Part shown: piece by piece, positions 24,735-33,001 of the stretch
Layout of the letters: every line of letters starts with the position of its first letter
Numbering within the stretch: position 1 is the stretch's first letter
The notes under the pieces: generated by a model
Databases searched by the model: none
Told to the model about the DNA's origin: nothing
Seen by the model: only the letters and a program-made list of their open reading frames with translations
Assembly (NCBI GenBank): GCA_046050465.1
Contig: JBJOPS010000031.1
Location: 5,790 to 69,789, forward strand
DNA: 64,000 nucleotides
Source: Egaibacter sp046050465
GTDB lineage: Bacteria > Pseudomonadota > Gammaproteobacteria > Burkholderiales > Burkholderiaceae_C
Direction: 5' to 3'
Translations under genes and position numbers: made by a program

Positions 24735-25500
24735 GAATCTGATTCCGCTTCCTGCTTTTACCGATAACTACATCTGGCTGCTGCACGATGGTCACAAGGC
24801 AATTGTTGTAGACCCGGGTGACGCTCAACCCGTTTTGAACGCCCTGCAGCAATACGACCTGCAGCTGGACGCGATTCTAGTCACGCATCATCACGCCGAC
24901 CACGTCGGGGGAGTTGATGTCCTGCGAGAGGCTACTGGTGCACGAGTCTGGGGGCCAGCGCGCGAGCGCATTCCCGAGCCGTTGCGGCGCCTGCACCACG
25001 GAGATACGGTTGTTGAGCTGGGCCTGACTTTCTCCGTCATGGACGTACCCGGTCATACATCCGGGCACATTGCCTACTTCTGCGAGTCAATGGATGATGC
25101 TCCATTGCTGTTTTGTGGCGACACCCTGTTTTCAGCTGGTTGTGGCCGACTTTTCGAAGGTACCCCTGCCCAGATGCTGGCCTCGCTGGGCGCGCTGGCC
25201 GCCTTGCCAGGCAACACGCGCGTCTGCTGCACGCATGAATACACGCTGTCCAACCTGAAATTTGCGCAAGTCGTGGAACCCGGCAACGCAGAATTGGCCC
25301 AATACAGCGCCTGGTGCGAGGCGCAACGGGCAAAAGAACAGCCCACTCTGCCCTCCTCCATCGCAAGGGAACTTCAGATCAACCCGTTTTTGCGCACGCG
25401 CCAACCCGCTGTAGTGGCTCAGGCCGTGGCGCGGCAGGCTGAAGGATGGGATGAGGTGGCGGTTTTTGCGGCTATTCGCGAATGGAAAAACAAATTCTGA
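24733..25500 (+). CDS. gloB: Hydroxyacylglutathione hydrolase (glyoxalase II)
   Basis: Hydrolyses S-lactoylglutathione, finishing methylglyoxal detoxification. 255 residues of the metallo-beta-lactamase fold; zinc ligands in VTHHHADHVGG, later histidine in DVPGHTSGHIAYF, Asp in LFCGDTLFSAGCGR and histidine in CCTHEYTLSNLKFA. The start MNLIPLPAFTDNYIWLL is the family beginning. The stop overlaps the mltD start (TGATG), coupling the two genes. Confidence 0.97.
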   Translation: MNLIPLPAFTDNYIWLLHDGHKAIVVDPGDAQPVLNALQQYDLQLDAILVTHHHADHVGGVDVLREATGARVWGPARERIPEPLRRLHHGDTVVELGLTFSVMDVPGHTSGHIAYFCESMDDAPLLFCGDTLFSAGCGRLFEGTPAQMLASLGALAALPGNTRVCCTHEYTLSNLKFAQVVEPGNAELAQYSAWCEAQRAKEQPTLPSSIARELQINPFLRTRQPAVVAQAVARQAEGWDEVAVFAAIREWKNKF

Positions 25501-27056
25501 TGACTTACTTTCGCATTTTGTGCCTGTCCGCTTTGTTCTGGCTGACTGGCTGCGCCACCACCACGCCCGGCAGCCCCACAGACGCCAGCCCCGGCGCGCA
25601 AAGCAACAGGGCGGCTGTTGTCACACCTGAGTTGCCCGCAGCCCGTACGGTACCGGTCATTCCCGCAGAGATCACCATTGCCGGCCCCCAGCCAGCGGGC
25701 CCCCTTCAGAATGTTGCGAACGGCCAGATCAGCAGCCGCACCGTTGCGGCACTAGAGCCCCCTGCAGATCTGTGGACACGCATCCGCCGGGGATTTGCCA
25801 TGCCCGACCTGGAGCACGATTTGGTGCATGACCGCGAGCGGTGGTACGTGCACCGCCCTGACTACATCTTGCGGATGACAGAGCGCTCGCGCAAATACCT
25901 GTTCCATATCGTTGAGGAGCTGGAACGCCGTAACATGCCAACGGATCTCGCTTTGCTACCTTTCATTGAGAGTGCGTTCAACCCCCAGGCCGTTTCCAGC
26001 GCCAAGGCAGCCGGCATGTGGCAGTTCATGCCAAGCACCGGGAAGTACTTTGAACTCAAACAAAACGTCTTTCGCGACGACCGGCGCGACGTACTCGCGT
26101 CAACGAGGGCCGCGCTGGACTACTTGCAAAAGCTGCACGGCATGTTTGGTGACTGGCACCTGGCCCTGGCGGCCTATAACTGGGGCGAAGGAAGCGTCAT
26201 GCGAGCCATCGCCAGGAACAAGCGCGCAGGTCTGGGCACGTCCTATTCCGACCTGAACATGCCTGCAGAAACCCGACTGTATGTGCCCAAGCTTCAGGCG
26301 GTCAAAAACATCGTCGCCAACCCCCAGTCCTTCAGCGCCCAGTTACCCGATATCCCCAATCACCCTTACTTCCAGTCGGTGGATATCACGCGTGATCTGG
26401 ACGTTGCACTGGCAGCCCAGCTGGCCGAGATTCCGCTGGAGGATTTCAAGGCACTGAACCCCTCTGCCAGCCGGCCTGTCATTCTGGCGGCAGGCACACC
26501 GCAGATCCTGCTTCCCTGGGACAACGCCATCATCTTCGAGACCAACCTCAAGGAGCGTGGAAATAGCCGTTTGGCCAGCTGGACCGCCTGGACGGCTCCA
26601 GCCACCATGAAAGTGGCTGATGCAGCCAAACGTGTTGGCATGCATGAAGGGCACCTGCGGGAAGTCAACAACATTCCTCCGCGGATGCTGATCAAGGTCG
26701 GGTCCACATTGTTGGTGCCTCGCCCGGAGGGCACTTCCAAAGATGTTTCGGAACAGGTTGCAGACAATGGTCATATGGCGCTGGCACCTGAGGTGGTGCT
26801 GCGCCGCAGCACCCTGAAGGCCCGCAAGGGCGAATCTGTAGCCTCTATCGCCAAACGCTACAACCTTAGTGCTTCCAGCGTGGCAGAGTGGAACAAGGTT
26901 GCCAGTTCGGCCGCATTCAAAGTGGGCCAGCAGATCGTGGTTTATCTGCCTGTACGTGCAAAGCAAATCGCCCGGATCAAATCAAACAGAAACAATACCC
27001 AGTCAATCAAACCGGTGCGGCGTGCAGTCGCGCCTCAGAAGAAAAAACGCAGATGA
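25500..27056 (+). CDS. mltD: Membrane-bound lytic murein transglycosylase D
   Basis: Lipoprotein that cleaves peptidoglycan to 1,6-anhydromuropeptides. 518 residues. A lipoprotein signal ends in LTGC (Cys18). The SLT domain has catalytic Glu157 in LLPFIESAFNPQAVSSAKAA, with GMWQFMPSTG and AYNWGEG after it. Two LysM-type peptidoglycan-binding regions follow: one around VADAAKRVGMHEGHLREVNN, one around KGESVASIAKRYNLSASSVA; the end is lysine/arginine rich. The start at 25500 uses the TGATG overlap with gloB. Confidence 0.95.
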   Translation: MTYFRILCLSALFWLTGCATTTPGSPTDASPGAQSNRAAVVTPELPAARTVPVIPAEITIAGPQPAGPLQNVANGQISSRTVAALEPPADLWTRIRRGFAMPDLEHDLVHDRERWYVHRPDYILRMTERSRKYLFHIVEELERRNMPTDLALLPFIESAFNPQAVSSAKAAGMWQFMPSTGKYFELKQNVFRDDRRDVLASTRAALDYLQKLHGMFGDWHLALAAYNWGEGSVMRAIARNKRAGLGTSYSDLNMPAETRLYVPKLQAVKNIVANPQSFSAQLPDIPNHPYFQSVDITRDLDVALAAQLAEIPLEDFKALNPSASRPVILAAGTPQILLPWDNAIIFETNLKERGNSRLASWTAWTAPATMKVADAAKRVGMHEGHLREVNNIPPRMLIKVGSTLLVPRPEGTSKDVSEQVADNGHMALAPEVVLRRSTLKARKGESVASIAKRYNLSASSVAEWNKVASSAAFKVGQQIVVYLPVRAKQIARIKSNRNNTQSIKPVRRAVAPQKKKRR

Positions 27057-27122
27057 GTTGAATGGGAATTCAAAGCCCATACCAATATGGACGTATTGAT
27101 AGTTGATATATTGCGATCCCGA

Positions 27123-28169
27123 CTACGCCTTGAACTTTGCTTTAGCCCTCTTGGCAAACTCATTGGTAAAAGTCTTGGTCAGATCAATTTTCTGAGTCCT
27201 CAAAGCCGACTCAAAACTAGTTAATGCCTTTAATGCAACCTTTGCGCCATCTTCCGTAATCAAGCCGTCCAGGGCAATCGCCTCTCTCACCTTGTCAAAC
27301 GACGCGAGGTACAGACCACGATCACCCAGTAGATAGGCTTCAGGCACGGTCTTTATCAAGTCACTGGGCCCAGCCGTCTGAAGCCACTTCAAACTGTGAA
27401 CAATGGCATTCGCCAAGGCTTGAGCCGTGTTGGGGTTTTTCTCCAGAAATGCCGCAGGTGCGTACAAACATCCGGCTGGCATCGCCCCACCAAATACATC
27501 AACTGCGCCCTTAAGCGTGCGCGTATCAGCAATTACCAGAATCTCGCCTCTTTGCTCCAGCATCGTTATCACCGGGTCCGAACTGCTCAAAATATCAATC
27601 TGCCCAGACCTTATTGCAGCCAACGCACTCGCACCAGTGCCAACACCTACAAAAGTTACCTCACCAGGTTTGATTCCGTAACGTGAAAGCATCAAGCTGG
27701 CCACCATATTGGTAGACGAACCTGGCGCTGACACACCAATCTTTTTGCCACGCAGATCGACGGGGCCCCTATAAGCCGGCAATGTCTTGCGCGACACACC
27801 CAACGCAATCTGGGGGGCACGCCCCTGCAGCACAAACGCCTGAAAAAACTGCTTTTTACCCTGCAGGGTTATCGTATGTTCAAAGGCACCACTGACAACA
27901 TCACCCTCGCCATTCTGTACAGAACGCAACGCCGGGATCCCACCGGGAAAATCAGTAACAGTGACATCAAGCCCTTCGGCAGTGAAAAATCCCAATTGCT
28001 CGGCAATTGTCAGCGGCAACGCATAAAAGGCCCCTTTTCCACCTACTGAAATGGAAATTTTTACTTTTTCCAACCGGGGTTGAGCCCCGAGGTCTTGTAC
28101 TGCCAGGCAAGTTGCCGCCAACCCTACTACGGAAGTAAACTGCCGCCGCCCCATAGACATATGCCGCAT
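27123..28169 (-). CDS. ABC transporter substrate-binding protein (NMT1/TauA-like)
   Basis: About 348 residues. The N-terminus MRHMSMGRRQFTSVVGLAAT has a twin-arginine-like signal peptide. The mature protein shows the type II periplasmic binding fold of nitrate/taurine/thiamine-precursor receptors: GAFYALPLTIAEQLGFFTAEGLDV, then LRGKKIGVSAPGSSTNMVAS. No permease or ATPase gene is beside it, so it is an orphan receptor; the ligand cannot be read from the sequence. An upstream extension to 28220 is unlikely. Confidence 0.85.
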   Translation of the reverse strand: MRHMSMGRRQFTSVVGLAATCLAVQDLGAQPRLEKVKISISVGGKGAFYALPLTIAEQLGFFTAEGLDVTVTDFPGGIPALRSVQNGEGDVVSGAFEHTITLQGKKQFFQAFVLQGRAPQIALGVSRKTLPAYRGPVDLRGKKIGVSAPGSSTNMVASLMLSRYGIKPGEVTFVGVGTGASALAAIRSGQIDILSSSDPVITMLEQRGEILVIADTRTLKGAVDVFGGAMPAGCLYAPAAFLEKNPNTAQALANAIVHSLKWLQTAGPSDLIKTVPEAYLLGDRGLYLASFDKVREAIALDGLITEDGAKVALKALTSFESALRTQKIDLTKTFTNEFAKRAKAKFKA

Positions 28170-28287
28170 ACGGACCCCTGTTTGTGACTGTTTATTGCTG
28201 TTATGCAGCAAGCCTACCAAGTCAACAAAAAACCCGCATCAGGAACTTCCCGATCGGGTTTGTACTTAGGCAGTAGTCAGTAGAAGA

Positions 28288-28701
28288 TCAACGATAGCCT
28301 ACGAACAGGATCCCGATATTCACAACCAGTGCCAGCGCCCAAATGATGGAGCGGATGGTGGCGGAGTTGGACACGTACATCATGATGTACACGAGACGTA
28401 GCACAACGAACAAGAAAGCCAGTGCATCGAGCGGTCCCTGAGCGGCGCCCAACTGGTGTGCAATGATGACGGCTGCCGCAAAGAGGGGAAACGCTTCAAA
28501 GCTGTTGGCCTGGGCAGCATTTGCACGAGCCCTCCAACCAGACTGATTGGCGAGCCATGCTCGTGGATTTTGGTTATCGAAGCCGCCTTCGCTGCGGGAT
28601 TTTCCGAACATGCTTGCTTTGGCAATACCGGCGCAAACCAAAGGCAACAAGGCTGCAATCAGTACACACCAGTAAGCCATGGTGAAGTGAACATAAGTCA
28701 T
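28288..28701 (-). CDS. MAPEG family membrane protein
   Basis: 137 residues with four predicted membrane spans: MAYWCVLIAALLPLVCAGIA, a middle segment after RARANAAQANSFEAFPLF, LDALAFLFVVLRLVYIMMYV and the C-terminal WALALVVNIGILFVG. The RAnaAQaNsfEaFpLF motif is the hallmark of the MAPEG (eicosanoid and glutathione metabolism) superfamily. Bacterial members have no settled function. I use the ATG at 28701; the open frame further upstream runs into recR. Confidence 0.9.
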   Translation of the reverse strand: MTYVHFTMAYWCVLIAALLPLVCAGIAKASMFGKSRSEGGFDNQNPRAWLANQSGWRARANAAQANSFEAFPLFAAAVIIAHQLGAAQGPLDALAFLFVVLRLVYIMMYVSNSATIRSIIWALALVVNIGILFVGYR

Positions 28702-28747
28702 AGAGAATCCGGCAAAAAAAAACAGTTTGTCCGTGAACTGCGCAAAA

Positions 28748-29338
28748 TTATCGGCGATCCACCAGCGCGTGCGCGATGGTGCCCAGGTCAACATACTCCA
28801 GCTCACTGCCCACCGGCACACCCCGGGCCAATCGGGTGGTCTGCAAGCCACGGGCCTTCATGGCCTCACTGATTGCATGCGCCGTAGCCTCACCTTCAGC
28901 CGTGAAATTGGTAGCCAGAATCACCTCACACACCGTACCGTCGGTTGCGCGGTCAAACAGTTTTTTGAAACCAATGTCATGGGGTCCGATGCCGTCCAGC
29001 GGGCTGAGCCTGCCCATCAGCACAAAATACAACCCCTTGTAGGCACCGGTTCGCTCCACGGCCGACTGATCGGCGGGCGTTTCCACCACACAGAGCCTGG
29101 ATGCGTCACGACGCGGGTCCAGACAGGCACTGCACAGCTCGCCTTCCGTGAAGGTGTGACACCGTTCGCAATGCTTCACGCTGCCGACTGCATACTGCAA
29201 AGCGCGTGACAACGTCTGCGCGCCTTCACGGTCATGCTGCATCAAATGAAAAGCCATGCGCGAGGCAGACTTCACGCCCACGCCCGGCAAACGGCGCAGG
29301 GCCTGAATCAGCCCTTCCAGAGAGTTGGAATCGGTCAC
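28748..29338 (-). CDS. recR: Recombination mediator protein
   Basis: Part of RecFOR, which loads RecA on gapped DNA. 196 residues: N-terminal helix-hairpin-helix (LRRLPGVGVKSASRMAFHL), a four-cysteine zinc site (CERCHTF...CSACLD), and a Toprim domain (LCVVETPADQSAVERTGAYKGLYFVLMGRLSPLDGIGP). It lies downstream of ybaB and dnaX, the classic dnaX-ybaB-recR operon. Confidence 0.97.
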   Translation of the reverse strand: MTDSNSLEGLIQALRRLPGVGVKSASRMAFHLMQHDREGAQTLSRALQYAVGSVKHCERCHTFTEGELCSACLDPRRDASRLCVVETPADQSAVERTGAYKGLYFVLMGRLSPLDGIGPHDIGFKKLFDRATDGTVCEVILATNFTAEGEATAHAISEAMKARGLQTTRLARGVPVGSELEYVDLGTIAHALVDRR

Positions 29339-29366
29339 GCCCGGATGCGGCCAGGGGAAAAGTGCA

Positions 29367-29699
29367 TCAGAACGGAAACTTCATGCCGCCTGGCAAGCCC
29401 GGCATGCCCGCGGTGAGCTTGCCCATCTTTTCCTGCGATGTTTCTTCAGCCTTGCGCACCGCTGCGTTGAAAGCGGCAGCCACCAGGTCTTCCAGCATGT
29501 CCTTGTCATCGGCCAACAGGCTGGGGTCGATGGTGACGCGGCGCACATCGTGTTTGCAGGTCATCAGTACCTTGACCAGGCCGGCCCCGGACTCGCCGGT
29601 CACCTCGATATTGCCCAGCTCGTCCTGGGCTTTTTTCATGTTGTCCTGCATCGCCTGGGCCTGTTTCATCAGGCCGGCGAGTTGTCCTTTGTTGAACAT
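29367..29699 (-). CDS. ybaB: YbaB/EbfC family nucleoid-associated protein
   Basis: 110-residue DNA-binding dimer. Sequence MFNKGQLAGLMKQAQAMQDNMKKAQDELGNIEVTGE is the standard N-terminus, and the C-terminus ends in a glycine/proline tail (GMPGLPGGMKFPF). The longer in-frame form from 29783 overlaps dnaX and lacks family similarity. It sits between dnaX and recR. Confidence 0.96.
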   Translation of the reverse strand: MFNKGQLAGLMKQAQAMQDNMKKAQDELGNIEVTGESGAGLVKVLMTCKHDVRRVTIDPSLLADDKDMLEDLVAAAFNAAVRKAEETSQEKMGKLTAGMPGLPGGMKFPF

Positions 29700-29742
29700 G
29701 TTGTTTATCCTTGTGTTCGGTTTTGAATATGTCATTGCGTGA

Positions 29743-31617
29743 TCAAACGGATTTGATCGATCCGGGCACGATTTTCGCCCCAAAATCCCGCATCATGGCC
29801 TGCACAAACGGGTCTTCGAAAATGATCCGCTCCGCGGCCAGCTGTTTCTCTGCGGCCAGTGCAGCATTACGTCGACTGGGGCTATCGGTAACGCGGCCGA
29901 TTTCAACTGCCAGTCCCACTTCATGTCCAGCGGTACGCAAAACCTGTGACAACCTCTCGCGGCTGCCACTCTGGTTGAGTGACTCCCGCTCGACCCGCAA
30001 CAACCATTGATCGGTGTCGCGGGCCACCAGTTGCGACTGCAAGGCCAGCTCCCGAACCAGCGCGGTGATCGCCTCCTGCGCAATGAGCTGCTGGACCGTG
30101 GTGTGCCAGAAATCACCCTCTTCGGTCGGTATCAGCGTCGTGGCGGCAGACTGGCCCGCCGCAGCTTCGGAGCGCGAGTCCGCCTGCACCCGAACTGGAA
30201 TTGCTACAGCTTTTGTAGCGTGTTGTGCATATTCGACGAGGGCTATAGCCTCTTTTTCTTCCAAATTCGGTGGTTTTTCACGTGTCGGCGCACCTGCGAA
30301 CCCCGCCACCACATGCAGCACCTGCCCCGCAGGAGGGCCGCTGGCCCTATCGACAGACATCGCAGCAGGCGTCGGTTGGACAAGCCTTTCCGGCATCATC
30401 GACCGCACGGCCACAGCCGGTGGCGGCGCTGCCGCAGCCGGAGTAACCGACACAGCCGACACAACCGGCGGCCGGGTCTCAATCAGAGTTTTTTTTTCAG
30501 CCTTTGGCGCAGCGGCCGTTCCAGGTTTGAACGCCAGCAGCCGCAGCAACACCATGGTCAGTGCAGCATAGTCATCCGGCGCCAGCCCCAACTCGCCACG
30601 CCCGTGCAGACACAGGCTGTAAAGCAATTGCGTTTCATCGGCGGGCATGGTTTCTGCCAGCCGTGCAATCTGGGCGGCTTCGGGATCGGTCTCATCCACA
30701 GCGGCGGGCACTGCCTGCAGCACCGCCATGCGCTGCAGCACTGTACTCATTTCTTCCAATGTGGACGCCGCGCTCAGGCCGTTCACGCGCAGCAGCTCCG
30801 AGGTTTCGACCACCGTCTTGCCATCGCCCTGCGCCAGCGCCTCGATCAGCTGGAACACGTAGGATCGGTCCACGCTGCCCAGCATCTGGCGCACCGTGGC
30901 TTCTTCCAGCGCACCCGCACCAAACGCAATGGCCTGATCTGTCAGCGACAACGCATCGCGCATGGAGCCCCGCGCAGCACGGGCCAGCAGCCGCAACGAC
31001 TGCACGTCAGCGGCCACACCTTCGTCAGCCAGCACATGCACCAGGTGCTCGCGGATGGTCTCGGGCGCCATCGGGCGCAGGTTGAACTGTAAACAACGTG
31101 ACAAAACTGTAACCGGCACCTTTTGCGGATCGGTCGTGGCGAGCACGAATTTCAGGTAATCCGGCGGCTCTTCCAGCGTCTTCAACATGGCGTTGAACGC
31201 CGTGTTGGTAAGCATGTGCACCTCGTCGATCATGAACACCTTGAAGCGCCCCTGGACCGGTTTGTAAACCGCCTGCTCCAGCAAGGCCTGGACCTCATCA
31301 ACGCCCCGATTGGACGCCGCATCGAGCTCGGTGTAATCCACAAAACGGCCCGAATCAATGTCGGTACACGCCTGACAGACGCCACACGGCGTGGCTGTGA
31401 TGCCCCCCTGTCCATCGGGGCCCAGACAGTTCAGCGATTTGGCCAGAATACGTGACACCGACGTTTTACCCACGCCCCGTGTGCCTGTGAACAGATAGGC
31501 ATGGTGCAGCCGCTGCGAGGTCAGCGCGTTGGTCAGCGCACGAACCACGTGTTCCTGCCCCACCATGCCGGCAAAATCCTTCGGGCGATATTTTCGGGCG
31601 AGCACAAGATATGACAT
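29743..31617 (-). CDS. dnaX: DNA polymerase III subunit tau/gamma
   Basis: Clamp-loader ATPase. 624 residues: P-loop GTRGVGKTSVSRI, zinc cysteines in CLGPDGQ...CGVCQACTDID, the MIDEVHMLTNTAFNAMLKTLEEPP region and sensor motifs (domains I-III, to about 370), then a Pro/Ala-rich linker and the tau C-terminal domain. A run of nine A (positions 30489-30497, codons GAA AAA AAA ACT, residues 374-377) could make ribosomes or polymerase slip; both alternative frames stop within four codons, giving a gamma form of about 379 residues. A dispersed repeat is translated downstream in the linker (NLEEKEAIALVEYAQHATKA). Confidence 0.97.
   Translation of the reverse strand: MSYLVLARKYRPKDFAGMVGQEHVVRALTNALTSQRLHHAYLFTGTRGVGKTSVSRILAKSLNCLGPDGQGGITATPCGVCQACTDIDSGRFVDYTELDAASNRGVDEVQALLEQAVYKPVQGRFKVFMIDEVHMLTNTAFNAMLKTLEEPPDYLKFVLATTDPQKVPVTVLSRCLQFNLRPMAPETIREHLVHVLADEGVAADVQSLRLLARAARGSMRDALSLTDQAIAFGAGALEEATVRQMLGSVDRSYVFQLIEALAQGDGKTVVETSELLRVNGLSAASTLEEMSTVLQRMAVLQAVPAAVDETDPEAAQIARLAETMPADETQLLYSLCLHGRGELGLAPDDYAALTMVLLRLLAFKPGTAAAPKAEKKTLIETRPPVVSAVSVTPAAAAPPPAVAVRSMMPERLVQPTPAAMSVDRASGPPAGQVLHVVAGFAGAPTREKPPNLEEKEAIALVEYAQHATKAVAIPVRVQADSRSEAAAGQSAATTLIPTEEGDFWHTTVQQLIAQEAITALVRELALQSQLVARDTDQWLLRVERESLNQSGSRERLSQVLRTAGHEVGLAVEIGRVTDSPSRRNAALAAEKQLAAERIIFEDPFVQAMMRDFGAKIVPGSIKSV
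30199..30270 (+). repeat. Dispersed repeat, copy E, translated inside dnaX
   Basis: Plus strand reads AATTGCTACAGCTTTTGTAG, then CATATTCGACGAGGGCTATA and CTTTTTCTTCCAAATTCGG; the core matches copy A and the right end matches the nadE copy. On the dnaX strand it encodes LEEKEAIALVEYAQHATKAV, recalling the FEEKLFPALVERSQTAIKIV encoded by the nadE copy. Confidence 0.8.
30489..30497 (-). promoter_or_regulatory. A9 slippery run in dnaX (frameshift or slippage site)
   Basis: Nine consecutive A on the coding strand. Sliding back one base gives K-K-N-S-D-stop; losing one A gives K-K-L-stop. This is just after the three clamp-loader domains, where gamma ends in species that use programmed frameshifting. 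GC-rich sequence follows directly and could fold. Confidence 0.6.
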
Positions 31618-31729
31618 TAGGGGGATTCTAAGGTGCGGCCAATCCGGGTAGACTCAAAACCGCCGCGAGGCTGATTCCTTTGCTTTGGTGGCGGTTCATT
31701 CAATTTTGTTCACAACACAGGAGATTGTC

Positions 31730-32068
31730 ATGGCTGGAAAGTTTGAGATCAGCAAGTCCAAGAACGGGAAGTTCATGTTCAACCTGAAAGCCGGCAACGG
31801 TCAGGTGATCCTGACCAGCGAGATGTATGAAACCAAGGCCAGCGCGGTCCAGGGGGTCGAATCCTGCAAGAAAAACGGTGCCATGGACGAACGCTTCGAA
31901 AGAGCCACCTCCAAATCCGGCCAGCCCTATTTCAACCTGAAGGCCTCCAACGGCCAGGTCATCGGGCGCAGCGAGATGTACGCCTCGGCCTCATCCATGG
32001 AAAACGGCATCGCCTCCGTCAAAACCAATGCGGCCAGCGCGAGCGTCAAAGACCTCACCGAAGGTTGA
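31730..32068 (+). CDS. YegP family protein (DUF1508 repeats)
   Basis: 112 residues made of two similar halves: GKFEISKSKNGKFMFNLKAGNGQVILTSEMY and RATSKSGQPYFNLKASNGQVIGRSEMY. The duplicated beta-hairpin unit (DUF1508) is typical of small bacterial YegP proteins of unknown role. The start at 31730 has an ACAGGAGA ribosome site. The upstream in-frame GTG/TTG extension is not conserved-looking. It is divergent from dnaX and precedes the 4.5S RNA gene. Confidence 0.93.
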   Translation: MAGKFEISKSKNGKFMFNLKAGNGQVILTSEMYETKASAVQGVESCKKNGAMDERFERATSKSGQPYFNLKASNGQVIGRSEMYASASSMENGIASVKTNAASASVKDLTEG

Positions 32069-32094
32069 ACACCAGACCAAGCCTTACAATACCT

Positions 32095-32194
32095 GTTGAC
32101 GGGCCTTCCCGCATGGTGAAGCGGCCAACCGGGTCAGGTGGGGAACCAAGCAGCCCTAACTGTGGAGCCAGTGCCGGGGTCAAGGCTCGTCAAC
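32095..32194 (+). ncRNA. ffs: Signal recognition particle 4.5S RNA
   Basis: The universally conserved apical domain is seen as GGTCAGGTGGGGAACCAAGC followed by AGCCC. The ends pair: GTTGACGGGCCTT at the 5' end with AAGGCTCGTCAAC at the 3' end, giving the long hairpin of a small bacterial SRP RNA of about 100 nt. The position beside the dnaX region is common in Gram-negative genomes. Confidence 0.93.
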
Positions 32195-32271
32195 CTATCA
32201 CCTGAAAATCCTTTATCAATGGGGTTTTCAAATCTCACAGGACACTGACTGCGCAATCTCGGCTTCCAACT

Positions 32272-32595
32272 CTAGGCCGCACTCAATTCTTGCGACAACT
32301 CCGGATGCTTGATGATGAGTCGTAGCAGGCACACTACGCCGCCGGGCGGCGCGAATCTACCCTGCTCCCAATCCCGCAGCGTGGCCACTGGAGTGTCGAT
32401 GCGCTCCGCGAAAGCAGCTTGCGTCAAGCCGGACTTTTCGCGTGCTTGACGCACAAGAATTTGCTCTGGCGTGGTGACCCGGCCAAGCCCTGCTTTTGCC
32501 TCGGCAAGTGCTTGACGCAGATCGGGCAAAGCCTCGCCAGCATCGGCCTCTATAGCCGCTGCCGCCTTTTCTATATCGATATTCTTGATGTTCAT
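32272..32595 (-). CDS. XRE/HigA-type antitoxin-like transcription regulator
   Basis: 107 residues. The C-terminal half is a helix-turn-helix of the HigA/NadS type: LVRQAREKSGLTQAAFAERIDTPVATLRDWEQGR, followed by PPGGVVCLLRLIIKHPELS. The N-terminus is alanine-rich. It begins 1 base after the stop of a damaged RelE-like frame, the normal toxin-antitoxin order. It probably once repressed its own operon. Confidence 0.88.
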   Translation of the reverse strand: MNIKNIDIEKAAAAIEADAGEALPDLRQALAEAKAGLGRVTTPEQILVRQAREKSGLTQAAFAERIDTPVATLRDWEQGRFAPPGGVVCLLRLIIKHPELSQELSAA

Positions 32596-32596
32596 G

Positions 32597-32851
32597 TCAT
32601 ACCGCCTTTTTGATGTCGGAGGGAAGCATATTGGCGCGGTCGGCTTTCGCATATGCCGCAATCAGCAACACCACTTCCTGTTCGGTCAAGTTGAAGTAAA
32701 TCACCCGTGCTCCACCGGATTTGCCTGATCCAGCCCGGCCCCACCGAATCTTGGCGTCAGCATGGCGCAGCAGGTCGGCGTAGGCAACAAACGCGATCAG
32801 GAAGTGATCGAGGACAGATTTGCCTCGCCCGGTGTGGATGGCGATATCGGG
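32597..32851 (-). pseudogene. Truncated RelE/HigB-type toxin with a guaA-derived segment
   Basis: The frame has no start codon and is closed upstream by TAG (32852-32854). Its C-terminal half, KIRWGRAGSGKSGGARVIYF to LLIAAYAKADRANMLPSDIK, is clearly RelE/HigB-like. The N-terminal half is not: it includes YADLLRHADA, encoded by 28 bases (32752-32779) identical to the inside of guaA (63316-63343). The toxin start has therefore been lost or replaced, and the gene is probably dead. Confidence 0.7.
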
Positions 32852-33001
32852 CTAAAACAGCACCACACCGCCGATCCTCTGTGATCACGAAGTCCTTTTA
32901 AAAGAATTTTTCGTAATAAGAAATTGAAATTTAATTCTTTGTTTTTCTAAGCAGTCTTTGCCATGATCCACCACTTGTTCCATCAAAAAGGGATTTTGAC
33001 C

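Noticed and set aside
32701..32880. A functional RelE toxin gene
   Set aside because: No start codon, upstream stop, and the N-terminal half replaced by unrelated or guaA-derived sequence.
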